64,000 nucleotides of DNA from Adiantum capillus-veneris (taxonomy: Eukaryota > Streptophyta > Polypodiopsida > Polypodiales > Pteridaceae). The notes below the pieces were generated by a model, which ran no database searches, was not told the origin of the DNA, and saw nothing but the letters and a program-made list of their open reading frames with translations. The position numbers were made by a program, and so were the translations under genes. This document shows positions 11,731 to 23,307 of the stretch, one piece after another; position 1 is the first letter of the stretch, and each line of letters starts with the position of its first letter. The stretch spans positions 141,588,234-141,652,233 of the forward strand of contig CM043958.1 in the NCBI GenBank assembly GCA_014529385.2, given 5' to 3'.

Positions 11731-12477
11731 AAGGTTATACCATTTCCTCTTTTTGTCGTTTAAGATAAGGTTAGATTTAGATTTACGTTAGATTAGATTT
11801 AGGTTTATTTAAGTTAGATTAGATTAGATTTATGTTTATTTTGAGTACACCGAAGGATTATACTGCCCTTTGAAATTATGTACACAGTGCACACAATCTC
11901 TTTTTTTTCTCTCTCTCTCTCTCTAAATTGTGTGTGGGGGAAGATGAAATCATTCAAAATACATGCTCTCCTTTTCACATCTACACAGCTAGTAGCCCCA
12001 TTGGTATGTCTTTTACCCTTCAATGGAGCGAATCACCACATGTTCAATTAGGTTAGATTTAAGATAAGATTTTGGATTGAGTTTTTATATTAGTGTCTAA
12101 CTTCAAGATTGCGGTGAAAAAATTAGAGTTAGACGAACGGTGAAAAGATCTACTGTGAAAAGATGTTAAGATGCTGTGAAATGCTACAGCTAGAGAAGAG
12201 GCAAAGAGGTTTTGTCCACTATATGCACTATCATGTAGACGTGGGTGTGTAGATTTCTTGTACCCACAAATATAGGCATTGACCAATAAAGACAAGATTA
12301 TAACCCGGTGGTTCTGATCTCCGTGCACCTCTAGACCGAGGTGTGCGGGGATTGGACATGACTAGAGAATGTGAGGTAGTTTACAGTGTGAACAAAGAGA
12401 GAGAGAGAGATAAAAAACGAAGAATGCCAATAGAAGATTAAATTTGTTGTCCAGGTTATAAGATTTTTGTCCTCATT

Positions 12478-15400
12478 ATGAGTGGTGACGAGGATATGGG
12501 GCCATCCAACCGAAACGAGGATGTGGGGCTGTCCAACCGAAACCAGGATGTGGGTCCATCTCAACGAGGATCTTATGTCCTTGTAATCAATGCAAGCATG
12601 ATGTGCGACAGACAAGACGCGTTTCTTTGCAGCACATTCGCAAATTTGGCGAGTTCGATCTATCTATTATAGATCGAGTTGTTGCCAATTATAACTCGTC
12701 GGACTAAGACGTTGGCCAACAGACAGAAATCTTGCAATCCAATAGACTTGTTCGCAGGCGCTTTGGTCAAGCAGCATATGTGAGGCCACAAGATGTAGCC
12801 TCTTAAAGCTCGGGGGATGATCATGCAGACCACATTCCCAACGAGGCAACGTTTGAGCAAGACGATCATGGATTCAGAAAGGCTTATCTATGATGATATG
12901 AAAAGTGAAGCCGACAAGCCATTGTATAATGGAGCACGTGTGTCTAGATTGAAAGCACTCCTGGTTCTTCTCAACATGCAGGCAAAGTTTGGATGGGGTG
13001 ACACTAGCGTCACAGCACTTTTCAGGTGATCTATTACAATTAGTTTACTTTAATAAAACTCTAAATGTATAATGATCTGATAGATTTTTACACAATTATA
13101 CCGTATTTTTATGTTGTGTAGATTGCTCAAAGAGCACATACTACCAGCTCATAGTGTGATGCCAGATTCCCGAGAGGAAGCAACAAAGATTATGCGAAAC
13201 TTGGGGATGGATTACAATTCGATCCATGCTTGTCCTAATGACTGCATTCTTTTCAGAGGGGAATACATAGACATGGAGAAGTGTCCGAAATGTGATTCCG
13301 AGAGATATCGAGTAGATCTCCACATAACAAAAATTCCGCAAAAGGTTTTGCGACATTTTCCTCTGCTTCCTCGCATCAAGCATTTCTTCGAATGTAAGTC
13401 CATGGCTGCCCTAGCATCATGGCATGAGGAGAATAAATCTTCGAATGGTGTGCTGCGGATTCCTGCAGATTGTGCAGCCTGGAAACATATAGATGGAACA
13501 TGGTTGGATTTTTCCAGGGAAGCTTGAAATTTACGCTTAGGCGTGGCTATGGATGGCGTAAATCCATTTGGTCAAATATCAACATCTTACAGTGTATGGC
13601 CCGTTCTCATCGTCAACTACAACATTCCCCCGTGGTTGACTACGAAGAAGGGGCACCTATGGCTAAGCTTGATTGTGACGGGGCGATATAAAGTGAAGAA
13701 TATGGATGTGTATCTTCGTCCACTATTGGAAGAGCTATAACAATTGTGGATTGGCATAGAAGTGGTGGATATGAGCCGACACACAGGTCGACGGAATGCT
13801 TTGATCAGAGGCATTCTAATGTGGACCATGCATGACTATCCCGGACTAACAGAATGCTCAAGTGATCTATTTACACTCCTCACTCAAACACTATAAATCT
13901 TGGTTTTTCTCAAGCTGATCTATTATCATGTGTATACATGCAGGGCTTCAAACAAGCGGATACAGAGCATGTGTCACATGTGGACCTAGACTGAATGCAC
14001 GTAGGGCGCCCTCATTGAAGAAGCAATTCTACGAAGGTCATCAAGTGTACCTTCCAGAGAATCATGTGTTACGCAATGGCTTTTTGGAAAGAGAGCCACC
14101 GAGGATGTCTGCACAAGCATGGTTAGAGCAGAAGGAGATGTGTGATGACGGATTGCCCCCAAGGATGAAGAGACTATCTCTATGGTACGAGTTATCATAC
14201 TGGCCCCGACTCATGATCAATCACTTGCTAGATCCAATGCACATATTCAAGAATGTGGGTAATCTACTATGGGACCATCTGACCGGCAAGAAAGATACTT
14301 TGGGAGCCAGAGTTGACCTTAGAAATGTGGATCGTATGGAGCAATATTGGCCGCAAACAGCGTCCGATGGATCGATAAAACTCCCTAGAGCACCATGGAT
14401 TTTCACAAGAGCCCAAGAACGCAAAGTAAAAGAGACCATTCGATCTTTGCGGACCCCCACTGGCGTAATACACTCGCTCCGAACGTGTTTTACTAAAGAA
14501 GGAAAGCTTACTGTTTGAAGTCACGCGGCTGGCATAAAATGTGTCAGGTATGTTCATAATGGAATATATCATAGTGGGAATTGTGTAACAAATTCGTGTG
14601 TGGACTTTAATATCATTGTTGCACGTGTTTTACAGTTTGTTTTACCGGTTGCAGTTGAGGGATGTTTGTCTCTTGACGTCCGTAACACAATCTACAAACT
14701 TGCGAAGTTGATGCAATGGATCTCACAAAAGGAGATCAACGTAGACTCCATACCATTCGCCAAACTAAACGCTGCGAAGGTTGTGTGCATGTTTGAGAAA
14801 TATTTTCCTACTACCATGCTAGCCATGCAGGTGCATCTTCTTGTTCACATAGTTGGTGAGGTGGAAAAAGCTGGCACAGTACATTCCAAATGGATGTTCT
14901 TTTTAGAAAGTTTCATGAAAACGCTCAAGGGATATGTGCGTCAGAACGCACGTCCGGAGGATAGCATGGCAGAAGGTTGGCTGGCATCAGAGTCCCTAGT
15001 GTACATTGGAGAGTGGCTAGACGGATTTGATAAAGCCCGGGACACGCTATGGCGAACCATAGATGATGAGCGCATATCTGGGATTGTCATGTGCAATCTC
15101 GGTGTTGAGAAGAAGATGACGGAAGATCTAGAGGCTAAAATCAACCGATTTTTCATGCTTCACAATCCAGTCATGCAAAAGTGGATTTCACAATATGAGG
15201 ATGCAAAGCAAGAGTGACAAAGGGCACGAATCGAGTGGAGATGGGAAAGACGACCACCGATGCACTATCTAACGGGTCTGGAGAGCCTACCAACATTCAT
15301 GAGCTTAAGATGGTTGCACAATCAATTGAAAAGTGCACAACAGTGCGATGAAGAAGTGACTGAGGAAGAGTGGCTGAGTACTCTCGGGGTTGCGCGACCA

Positions 15401-16222
15401 AGGTAAGTTTGCAATGTACGACTAGTTACTTTCTAGATGTTTGAACGGCCACTCATAATCTTTGTCGATTGTAGTATAAGTCATACACAGCAGCATGGTG
15501 TAAAGGTCGACATTTTAGGGTGGAACAGATCGACAAAAAGCGTTTTACTCAAGATTGTGGAATCAAGGCAAAATTTGGACAGTCTAGTCGACGACGGTCC
15601 TCTGATGCGGATCGTGTGGTGGTGGAACTCACTTACTTCTGCACGCTACAAGAGATTTTGAGGATCGATTATAGAGGATTTTTTGTCGACTTATTCGACG
15701 TGCAATGGTTCAAGATAACCATGGAGGATCGCAACGCTACTGTGCATAGAGGAGAGTCTGGTTTTCTTGAGGTGGATTCAACTAAGAAATGGACTGACCT
15801 AAGAGACACTTTCGTACTACCCGAGCATTGTGAACAAGTAAGTATGTAAATAGCTAACATCCCATTTTAGAATTTATGTGCTTGGAAGCTCTCATGTAAG
15901 GTATGTGGCTCTGGTAGGTGATATTTCATCCTACAAAGTCTGCATAAAACTGGAGGTACGTCATAGAGGTAGCCCTCGTAGTGCACGGACGTATGAAGGC
16001 TACCATGTGCCAATCACAGTGGCATCAATGGAGGAGATCGGAGAAGATTCTCAGTCAGAAGCCGTTGAGGTGGTGTTAGACGAACATCAAGCTGCTACTC
16101 TCTATGGGGTGCATGTAGAGGATCTACAAAATGAAACGGAGAACATCTGTTTAAACAAAGAGCTCTATATAGATATAGGAAGTTATGCTGAGCTATGCGA
16201 GGATGAGAGAGAGATCTCTTAA
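12478..16222 (+). pseudogene. TNP2-like transposase of CACTA-1, broken
   Basis: Same six-exon layout as the intact gene in CACTA-2. The catalytic-region exon is at about 13,122-13,866, the exon with DPMHIFKNVGNLLWDHL at about 13,945-14,540, the DUF4218-like exon at about 14,636-15,403, the DUF4216-like exon at about 15,474-15,836 and the last exon at about 15,918-16,222. Damage relative to CACTA-2 includes stop codons near 12,706 and 12,804 and an internal deletion near 12,855 in exon 1, stops near 13,526 and 13,738 in exon 2, one near 14,516 in exon 3 and one near 15,217 in exon 4. It cannot make a full transposase. Confidence 0.9.
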
Positions 16223-16282
16223 AGCCATAAATATTGTATTTGAACAATTTTGCTCCTTTTTGTAAAAACTCTGGCTCTCTAA

Positions 16283-16382
16283 GTACCTTCCATGTTGTAT
16301 AACGCTCTTTTTGATTTTGCGCTCACATCTTGGGCAATCCATGGCCACATGCAACTCCACCACTTGGTTTTCCAACTGCAAG
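16283..16382 (-). pseudogene. Captured HMA-domain (HIPP-type) gene fragment in CACTA-1
   Basis: The minus strand reads ENQVVELHVAMDCPRCERKI, then in a shifted frame KRALYNMEG. This is the start of a heavy-metal-associated domain, with the metal-binding C-x-x-C as CPRC and the ordinary CERK...AL..MEG run of plant HIPP proteins. The fragment ends in the (CT)n tract. CACTA-2 keeps only the downstream remnant (about 31,340-31,395), so the capture predates the split of the two copies and was later partly lost in CACTA-2. Function in the transposon is unknown. Confidence 0.65.
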
Positions 16383-16392
16383 ATTTGATTGT

Positions 16393-16465
<73 letters not shown>
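16393..16465. repeat. (CT)n microsatellite
   Basis: About 70 bases of uninterrupted CT between the HMA fragment and the TNPA-like gene. It is absent from CACTA-2 at the equivalent point. A shorter CT run lies at 16,660-16,692. Confidence 0.95.
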
Positions 16466-16468
<3 letters not shown>

Positions 16469-16660
16469 GATTGAAAATTCTGAGTTATCGACTTGCCTCT
16501 TCCATCACTCAAGTTGAATAGAAGAAGAACGTGTCATTGCGTCATTGTATTTATATGTGTCATTACGTCATTGCATCATTGTATTTAATGGTCTTTGCGT
16601 CCACTCCAGGTACGTATGCTCTAGGTATGTTCTCACAAGCAGGGACGACGAGCACCTCCT

Positions 16661-16694
<34 letters not shown>

Positions 16695-16740
16695 CATTCA
16701 TTCAATATTAAGTTTAAATATTCGTGTGTTTAATGCAGGT

Positions 16741-18060
16741 ATGGATGATGAGGAGTTTCTTTCTTCTTTGTCACCCCAGCAGAGACAGTGGTACGTGAAG
16801 CGTCATCGCTCTGGCGCACCATCGCGCATTCCTACTCCATCTGCATCTCCCTCCTCTGTTTCGGAGTCCTCAGCACGTTGCGAAGCTTCGGTGTCGACGA
16901 GTATATCTTCACACTCGTCTAGGAGCCGGCGCTCTACTGATGGTGGTGGCGGTTGTTGTGGGGGTGCCGCCACCGATGCTTCGACACCGCCTCGTGTTCG
17001 ATGAAGCTCTTTACCCTCCCCTTCTTTGCCCGTCCCGACACCAGCCACGGCATTGCCATCGACACCAGTTTTTGTGCGGCTGACTGCCGTTCCTAGGAGC
17101 TACACACCACTAGCTACTCCACCAGGAGTCACTGCAGTGGACACTCCTCGCTTCGGGGCTCAGACTCCAGTGGAGACACCTGACGTTCATACCCCCATTG
17201 ACACACCGCTAGAGATCCCTGCCGGGACACCTAGGTTCACGCGTCAGCGGCGAGAGGGCTTGCCTTACTCCGTCGACTTCAACAGCGGCATCATCTTGGA
17301 TGATGAAGGCAAGAAGGTGATTTCGCGCATGCGCGGTCTTTGCTCTCATGTGTTTAGACACTACATACTAAACACCTGGAGTGAAGTACCGAATTATTTA
17401 AAAGACAAATTCATCAGCATGCTTCATGACGAGTTTCCCGTTCCAACACGGGAGGACCGCTTCAATGAAGACGTGATGAAGATTCGAATGCGCGAATACT
17501 GCAAGCACAAGCCTTCCGAAGTGCAAAAGGCAATCAAGCATGGGTGGAACACACCAGATTGGTTGGCCAAGAAGATTGGAAGAATGCGAAGAAAGCAGCG
17601 TGTGAGAATCCCGACAAGTGGAAGCAACAAAAGGAGGCAGCGAGAGCGCGAGTAGAGGCAGGGAGCTCGCACCACTTGGGGAGCGGCGGGTGGGCATCAT
17701 TTGAGGTCGATTTTGTAAGTGCTTTCGCATTGCTCTCTATGTTTGATAGTTTAGGGTTTATGGGTTTTTAAATTCTAACATAATGGGTTCTTTGTATGTT
17801 TTAACAGTGGTCGTTTACATGACATGATCCCACACCGTACAAGCGTGAGTACGCAGGCAGGAAGGGCTTAAACGCCCTTATAGACATTCTAAGTTCTCGC
17901 GGCGGCATGGTTAGTATTAGGGTTTATTCTTTTCTATTTGTTGTATTGTTTTATAAACGTCGCTATATGTTTATACTTACAAAAATCTATCTTATTGTTG
18001 TTTTTTTGCAGAATCCGACAGATACGTCGCTTGGACACGATGAGACGTCTGATTAGACGA
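16741..18060 (+). pseudogene. TNPA-like second gene of CACTA-1, broken
   Basis: Begins MDDEEFLSSLSPQQRQWYVK like its CACTA-2 counterpart at 31,559. It has an in-frame TGA at 17,002-17,004 where CACTA-2 has CGA (Arg), and a one-base loss near 17,570 (GGCCAAGAAG against GGCCAAAGAAG) that shifts the frame before the last part of exon 1. Exons 2 (about 17,809-17,908) and 3 (from about 18,012) are still visible. Both the stop and the shift are absent from CACTA-2. Confidence 0.85.
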
Positions 18061-18469
18061 CGTCAATTTAGCCATATCTAGAAAGCATTAGTTTCTTTTT
18101 GTCATAGCTTATGTATCATGAGACGACTTTTATACGTCTTTTTGAAAACCATGTATATTTTTTAAATAATGACAATGGTTTGTAACTATTACATTTGCAA
18201 AGTTTAACAATCAATTGATTTTGCCTATGTGTACAGTTGTCATTGATTTACTTTCATCAATTCACGCTTGTCACTTTGTATTTTTACTTTTCGAACAGTA
18301 CGTACTATGGATGATGGAGTTAATGGTTATATTGTCTTGTGGGTGACTATTTTGGGTCTATATCTACCTTTGCACTTTTTTTCAAAGGTGAAGAATATGT
18401 ATGAAACATTCAATATGGTTGATGGGTGTGTCCTGCCACCAAAAAATTTTCCTCTCAAACATCGCTATG

Positions 18470-18690
18470 AACATCGCTATATAAAGCTCTGCCGCGTCGC
18501 TATAGATGGCTCTGCAGCGTCGCTATAATCATCGCTATAGGCGTCGCTATATAGCGACGTTTATAGCGACGCGTATAGCGACTGGCATAGCGACGCTTAT
18601 AGCGACGTCCTCGTATCGACGCTAGTAGCGACGCTCTAAGCGATGCCGGGGGTTATAAAAGCCCAGTGTATTTCCGTCGCTAAAAGCGTC
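18470..18690. repeat. Right subterminal array of CACTA-1
   Basis: Many copies of GCGTCGCTATA, switching orientation near 18,552 to TATAGCGACGC. This makes a long imperfect palindrome. In CACTA elements such subterminal motifs are the binding sites of the TNPA-type protein. They are more worn than in CACTA-2. Confidence 0.8.
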
Positions 18691-19777
18691 ACAAGAGCAC
18701 ACAATCTCTTCTAGTGTTGCACTAGTTATATACAACATCAAGTGCCATTTCCACCACATCATCTAGAAATACTTCTTTGCCTTCTCTGCTTCAACTTGAT
18801 ACAGATATCCCCAACCAATTGGAGCATATTTGAAAACTATGTAACTTTTAAATTGCCAACAAAATCCTTTGAAATCAACTCTTGAATCAAATTCATCGAT
18901 TGGTCTTTATTGTCTGTGTGCACCTCTTACCCCGGCTCACTTCACATAGGGTTCACCAAAGATGTTGGGGGATTTTGTGTTCAAGAGGTGAGCTAGAAAA
19001 ACCCCAAGCTATTGTTTGAGTTTGACAAGAGAGAAGAGAAGAGCACAAATAGTGAGAAATATGGTAGTAGATACCCAAATGAATACTCAATCTATTAGAC
19101 ATTATCAAATCTATACAACTTACAAGTAGGCCCTAAAGATCACCAAACATAAATCAATCATTCGACAAAGGTAGCATCATGAGTTGTAGCACCAATACAC
19201 GATGAATAAATATTTCTTGGCCTCCAATTGATCATGGTGCTTTCTTGATGTATACCCAAGCCCTCGTTGGAGGCATGCAATCGAGCCCTTATTGATCACA
19301 AAATTGGCCATGTGTTAAGCATACTTGCTACATCATACCTTAAAGAGAATGTTCCCTTCAAAACATATGTCTACTATGCAAAGAATTCAATCACCAAAAC
19401 ACACAAAAAACCCTTCTTTACACCTAAGAGAGCAAGAAAAATTTGAACTACCCTCCCTTCTTTTTTCTCCTCTTGATGGTCAAGAGCACATCATTACCAC
19501 TTCTCCTTTATTTATCATTCCTGTTTCCAAATATGAGCTCCAATTTGCCCAAGACTATCTTCTCTTCCCTCCTCCTCAACTGAGAGAGAGAGAGAGAGAG
19601 AGAGACAGAAAGAGAGAGAGAGAGCTAATCCCCTCTTCTCCCATGCCAAAATATGGGGAGCATGACAGTTTCCCTTTTGTTTTAAGAATTCTCCCTCCTC
19701 TTCCTTCTCTTTTTTCTCCTCTTCTTCTTCTCCTACTTGGCGGATGCCACAAACTGAATCTCCCTCTTTTCTCCTTA

Positions 19778-19839
<62 letters not shown>

Positions 19840-21345
19840 GGGTCCTTATCCCTCCTATTGGTGGCCATAAACACTAATCTTCTAAATAATTGAGCGACTC
19901 TATGGAAAATTCCTCATCACAAATGAAGGTTCTCCTCCTTTCCACGTTATCTCATTTTGGTCAGCCCAAATTAATAGAGATGACCAAGCACTTAAAATAG
20001 CATATTTGACTTCTCCATAGATAGATGAGCACATGTGCAAATACATATACTTGTGGGTAGTTTGGACAATCAGGAAGTGGCCAAGTCCAAAGTAAGTGCT
20101 CATTAAGGTGGTGCTCGAGCCCTTTTGGGCAACCATTCATTGGCTATATGCCCAATAGTATTGAGCACAACACTAAGTGTATCTACTACAAAACTATAAA
20201 AGAGAACCAATGCATCCAAAACCCAAGCTCCGATTTGGCTCTATTCTTAGCATAAAACTATCTCGACACACTATTTGTATCTGCATCTAGCAAATACCCT
20301 CAAGCACGGAGTTACACCAATTTGGTAAAACTATATAAATGCCTTTTGATTTTTCTTTTTTCCATCATGCCTCAAAATTATAGCAGGCAATGTGTGTTCA
20401 TGTAGAATTTATACAACCCTCTTCACATACATATTTTCATGAATTAAAGGACCCATCTTTCTTCAAAATCTGTAGTTTTTTTCCAAAATGATTTTGAAAA
20501 CCCCTTCTCTTGATGTGAACCTCTAACTTTCTTGAAATTAGAAAACCCTCTTGATGAACTCACGTGCTACAATTATTATTTTCAGGTGGACCCCCGGGGT
20601 TATGATCTTAATCATGGTAGCCTTTCCACATACACGCAACTCCTTGCAACATAGGTCAACAAGCATGTAATTCATGAATAAGCACTTCGTTTACAACTAC
20701 TGAGAAAACGAACAATGGGTGTTTTCTCTCTCATGTATAACTAAAGAGGCACAAGGACACTCTTTCATCCATGTGACATGGGCCTTGGGTTATATGGAGA
20801 TAGCTTATACGCACATATTGTTAGATGTTTGTTGCATATCTTGTCAAATATCTTGTTAACCATATCCTAGTCCTATTTCCTATTTGGGCTCTACGTACCT
20901 TCTTGAATAAGAAGGAATCCACACAGATGACCGTGACTAACATGAAAGATAGAATGAGCAGGAGATTGTGTAGGAAGTTCTAGTGATTTATAAGCTTGGT
21001 CAACGACATTACTATTGGTGTAGTAGATCTTTATGCATTGATTAATGGCTTCTCTCCCTTTTGTTCAGTGGTGAGGGGGCATAATATACTCACCTTTGCC
21101 AATTTTAGAAAAGGCAAATAAAAGATAGTGACACACGCAAAGGCGAGGCAACAATGATGTGCGGGGAAAAGGTGAGCTTTCAGGCATCCACTTTTCTCCT
21201 TATAAGGACTTAGCTTCCACAAGCCTAGAATATTTAGTGTTTGATTCCAGTTACATAAAGAAAAGAAACACATTGAAATACCCTTGCAACGTACATACAT
21301 TTTCAACTAGCACCCTACCTATCAAAAGTTAAAAGTGTAGTTACA

Positions 21346-21487
21346 AGTGTCAAGGAGAATGTAGGAGCTTTGAGGACATAATTATCAAAATCTAGCAAGA
21401 TCTCTGCAAAATTAAAAGTGTCAAGGAGAATGTAGGAGCTTTGAGGACATAATTATCAAAATCTAGCAAGATCTCTGCAAATTTAAT
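21346..21487. repeat. 71-bp tandem duplication
   Basis: Units 21,346-21,416 and 21,417-21,487, both beginning AGTGTCAAGGAGAATGTAGG and nearly identical, so the duplication is recent. There is no coding content. Confidence 0.95.
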
Positions 21488-22054
21488 AGTTGTATACTAG
21501 TCAAAAATCAAGTGGGTTATTACAAAAGTCAAAGAGTTCAAATGAATTAGCAAAAATATTTAGAATGTTTGGCATCTAAGTGATCCCATTCAAAAAGAAC
21601 TTAAATGTTGGAGTCTGTGTTGAAATTCCAAGATGTTTGGTCCCTTCGCTCTTTGAGAAGCAATTGATTACATTTGCATATGTAGAGTACACCAATCAAA
21701 ACAATGCAGCTATGGCTTAGCCATGGACTACCACGGGTAATCAACTAGTACATCATAAAGACTACTAAAGATGAAAACGTTCACATATGAAGCGTCTATA
21801 AACGTAGGAGCAAATAGCTTTGCGAACTTATTAAGTTTGAGCTTATATTTTATATTTGAATGTACCTCGTGATACATATGTAAACTGCATTTGTTTGTGA
21901 ATAAGGTTTCAATATTGCTATAAAATAACCCTTGCTTTGATCTGAACACCCCAAAATTAATTAAAACTAAGGTAATCTCAAAGTTATAAAGTAAAGAATA
22001 GCATGCTGAAGCAAGACAGAATTAACATTATGTAAACAAATTACTTGAGGACCA

Positions 22055-22057
<3 letters not shown>

Positions 22058-22116
<59 letters not shown>
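22058..22116. repeat. (GT)n(GA)n microsatellite
   Basis: About 31 bases of GT then about 26 of GA, 200 bases beyond the 3' end of the RBBP6-like gene. Confidence 0.95.
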
Positions 22117-22326
22117 GGATGATTTAATTTATATAACAAGTCAAAGACAATATACAAGAATGCACCAACAAATCAATCATGGCTTGTTGGCTCTTCATGA
22201 AATCTCTCTTTAAAAATGGCGTAATTAATGGGCCTGTCTTCTTCCCTCATGAGTACTCTTTGCATTATTAATGCTCATTTCATTACAGACTTGGCAAATT
22301 AATTTTTTTGCTGCTTCAGATAAATA

Positions 22327-23307
22327 TTAGCACGAGCCATTTCCACCATCATTTGTATTCTGCATGTCCCGCCCAGTACTATGGTCAGTGTTTTCCTCCT
22401 TGCTAGTAGCAGCTTCAAAAGAATCGTCATGTAATTGGGTGACAGCGCTGGACATAGTACTGCTGCTTCTGCTGCTGCTGCTGGTCATGGTCGCCTTCTT
22501 CTTTGCAAGCTGGATGAGGGTGTCCATGGCATCTCTGAGAGTTATGTTGGGGAGGAGATAATCGGCCAGCACGTTGGGGGCGCCACAGAAGCAGGTGAGA
22601 TGGTAGGAGAAGAGGTGGCCACGGATACATGTGTCGCAGAAGCTTCGGAAGCAGCACTTGGAGGCAATGACTGCCTCCTTCATCACATGCTGGCAGAGCG
22701 GGCATCGCAGCTCCGGTGGCAGAGAGGTCTCATCGACCACAGCGTGGCGATCCCGAGGGGCTGAGATCGAGCTATGATCTTGTGCCGACAACGTAGGCGT
22801 AGTACTTGTGGTAGGAATTACGTTGGCCAGCTCTGTGAGGAAGGCTTGCTCATCAGGAAGACGAGCGGGGGGTCGGGAGCGCTTGAGGGCAGCTGCCCTG
22901 TCGAAGGTTGGATCGCCATGTGTGGGGCAGAGGTGGATGAGATGCCCTGGCACGTGGCATCGGTGGCAGACGTAACCGGGCGGAGGAGGGGGCACGTCCA
23001 TGGCCAGCTCGGGCGCCGGCATATAGTTGTAGCTGCTCACATCTTTAATTGTCTGTGTAGATGTTGAGGTAGGGGTTAATCGAGTATGCTTATTCTTGTT
23101 TGAATATAATTGCTGCCCTGATCGTTTCCTGATGAGCTGGGTCTGCCATTGAGCAGCCCAACCATCGACAAATGCTTGGATCTTTTCATCTTCTTCTTCA
23201 ACGGCGCTGGGCGAGATGAGACGTTGATGACAATCGCTGCTGAGTACTTGATTGAAGCTGACTGCGGGAAAGGGTTTCACGGCGTGCAGGACGCAGGTGG
23301 CTGCCAT
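22327..23307 (-). CDS. RBBP6/MPE1-like zinc-knuckle and RING protein, DWNN domain absent
   Basis: An intact, intronless 326-residue frame and the only clear host gene here. Residues 111-127 form a CCHC knuckle (C114-x2-C117-x4-H122-x4-C127) in the context PPPPPGYVCHRCHVPGHLI, followed by GDPTFD. Residues 199-260 form a RING/U-box-like finger (PELRCPLCQHVMKEA, SKCCFRSFCDTCIRGH, CFCGAPNVLADYLLPNITLRD). This order and these signatures are those of plant RBBP6/PQT3-like proteins, which act in mRNA 3'-end processing and as E3 ubiquitin ligases. Family members begin with an ubiquitin-like DWNN domain; here residues 1-100 show none, and no DWNN-like frame is seen upstream. The missing introns and marked GC-richness against AT-rich surroundings suggest a retrogene or a divergent paralogue. 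A TATATATA tract lies only a few bases upstream of the ATG. The C-terminus is Ser/Thr-rich. Confidence 0.85.
   Translation of the reverse strand: MAATCVLHAVKPFPAVSFNQVLSSDCHQRLISPSAVEEEDEKIQAFVDGWAAQWQTQLIRKRSGQQLYSNKNKHTRLTPTSTSTQTIKDVSSYNYMPAPELAMDVPPPPPGYVCHRCHVPGHLIHLCPTHGDPTFDRAAALKRSRPPARLPDEQAFLTELANVIPTTSTTPTLSAQDHSSISAPRDRHAVVDETSLPPELRCPLCQHVMKEAVIASKCCFRSFCDTCIRGHLFSYHLTCFCGAPNVLADYLLPNITLRDAMDTLIQLAKKKATMTSSSSRSSSTMSSAVTQLHDDSFEAATSKEENTDHSTGRDMQNTNDGGNGSC

Larger units (their letters stand above)
10363..18716 (+). mobile_element. CACTA-1, degenerate En/Spm transposon (8.35 kb)
   Basis: The left end CACTATAAGAGG (10,363) and right end CTCTTCTAGTG (ending 18,716) are worn versions of the CACTACAAGAGG/CCTCTTGTAGTG termini of CACTA-2. 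Flanking trinucleotides are TTA and TTG, a mutated 3-bp duplication. Subterminal arrays of the GCGTCGCTA motif lie just inside each end (about 10,388-10,475 and 18,470-18,690). Gene order matches CACTA-2: a TNP2-like transposase, then a TNPA-like gene, both broken here. A segment at about 11,835-12,055 (GTGTGTGGGGGAAGATGAAA) has no counterpart in CACTA-2 and may be captured DNA of unknown source. Confidence 0.9.
18717..22326. other. Intergenic region, repeats only
   Basis: Contains GA/CT microsatellites at 19,581-19,624 and 19,780-19,836, a dispersed repeat at 19,860-20,600 related to 7,180-8,450, a 71-bp tandem duplication at 21,346-21,487 and a (GT)n(GA)n tract at 22,058-22,116. The 181-residue frame at 19,325-19,870 crosses two microsatellites and shows no domain. 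I see no gene. Confidence 0.6.

Noticed and set aside
11440-11830. TTAGATTTAGGTTTATTTAC array considered as interstitial telomere repeat
   Set aside because: The units are not TTTAGGG and are irregular; the same array occurs in CACTA-2, so it is transposon low-complexity sequence.
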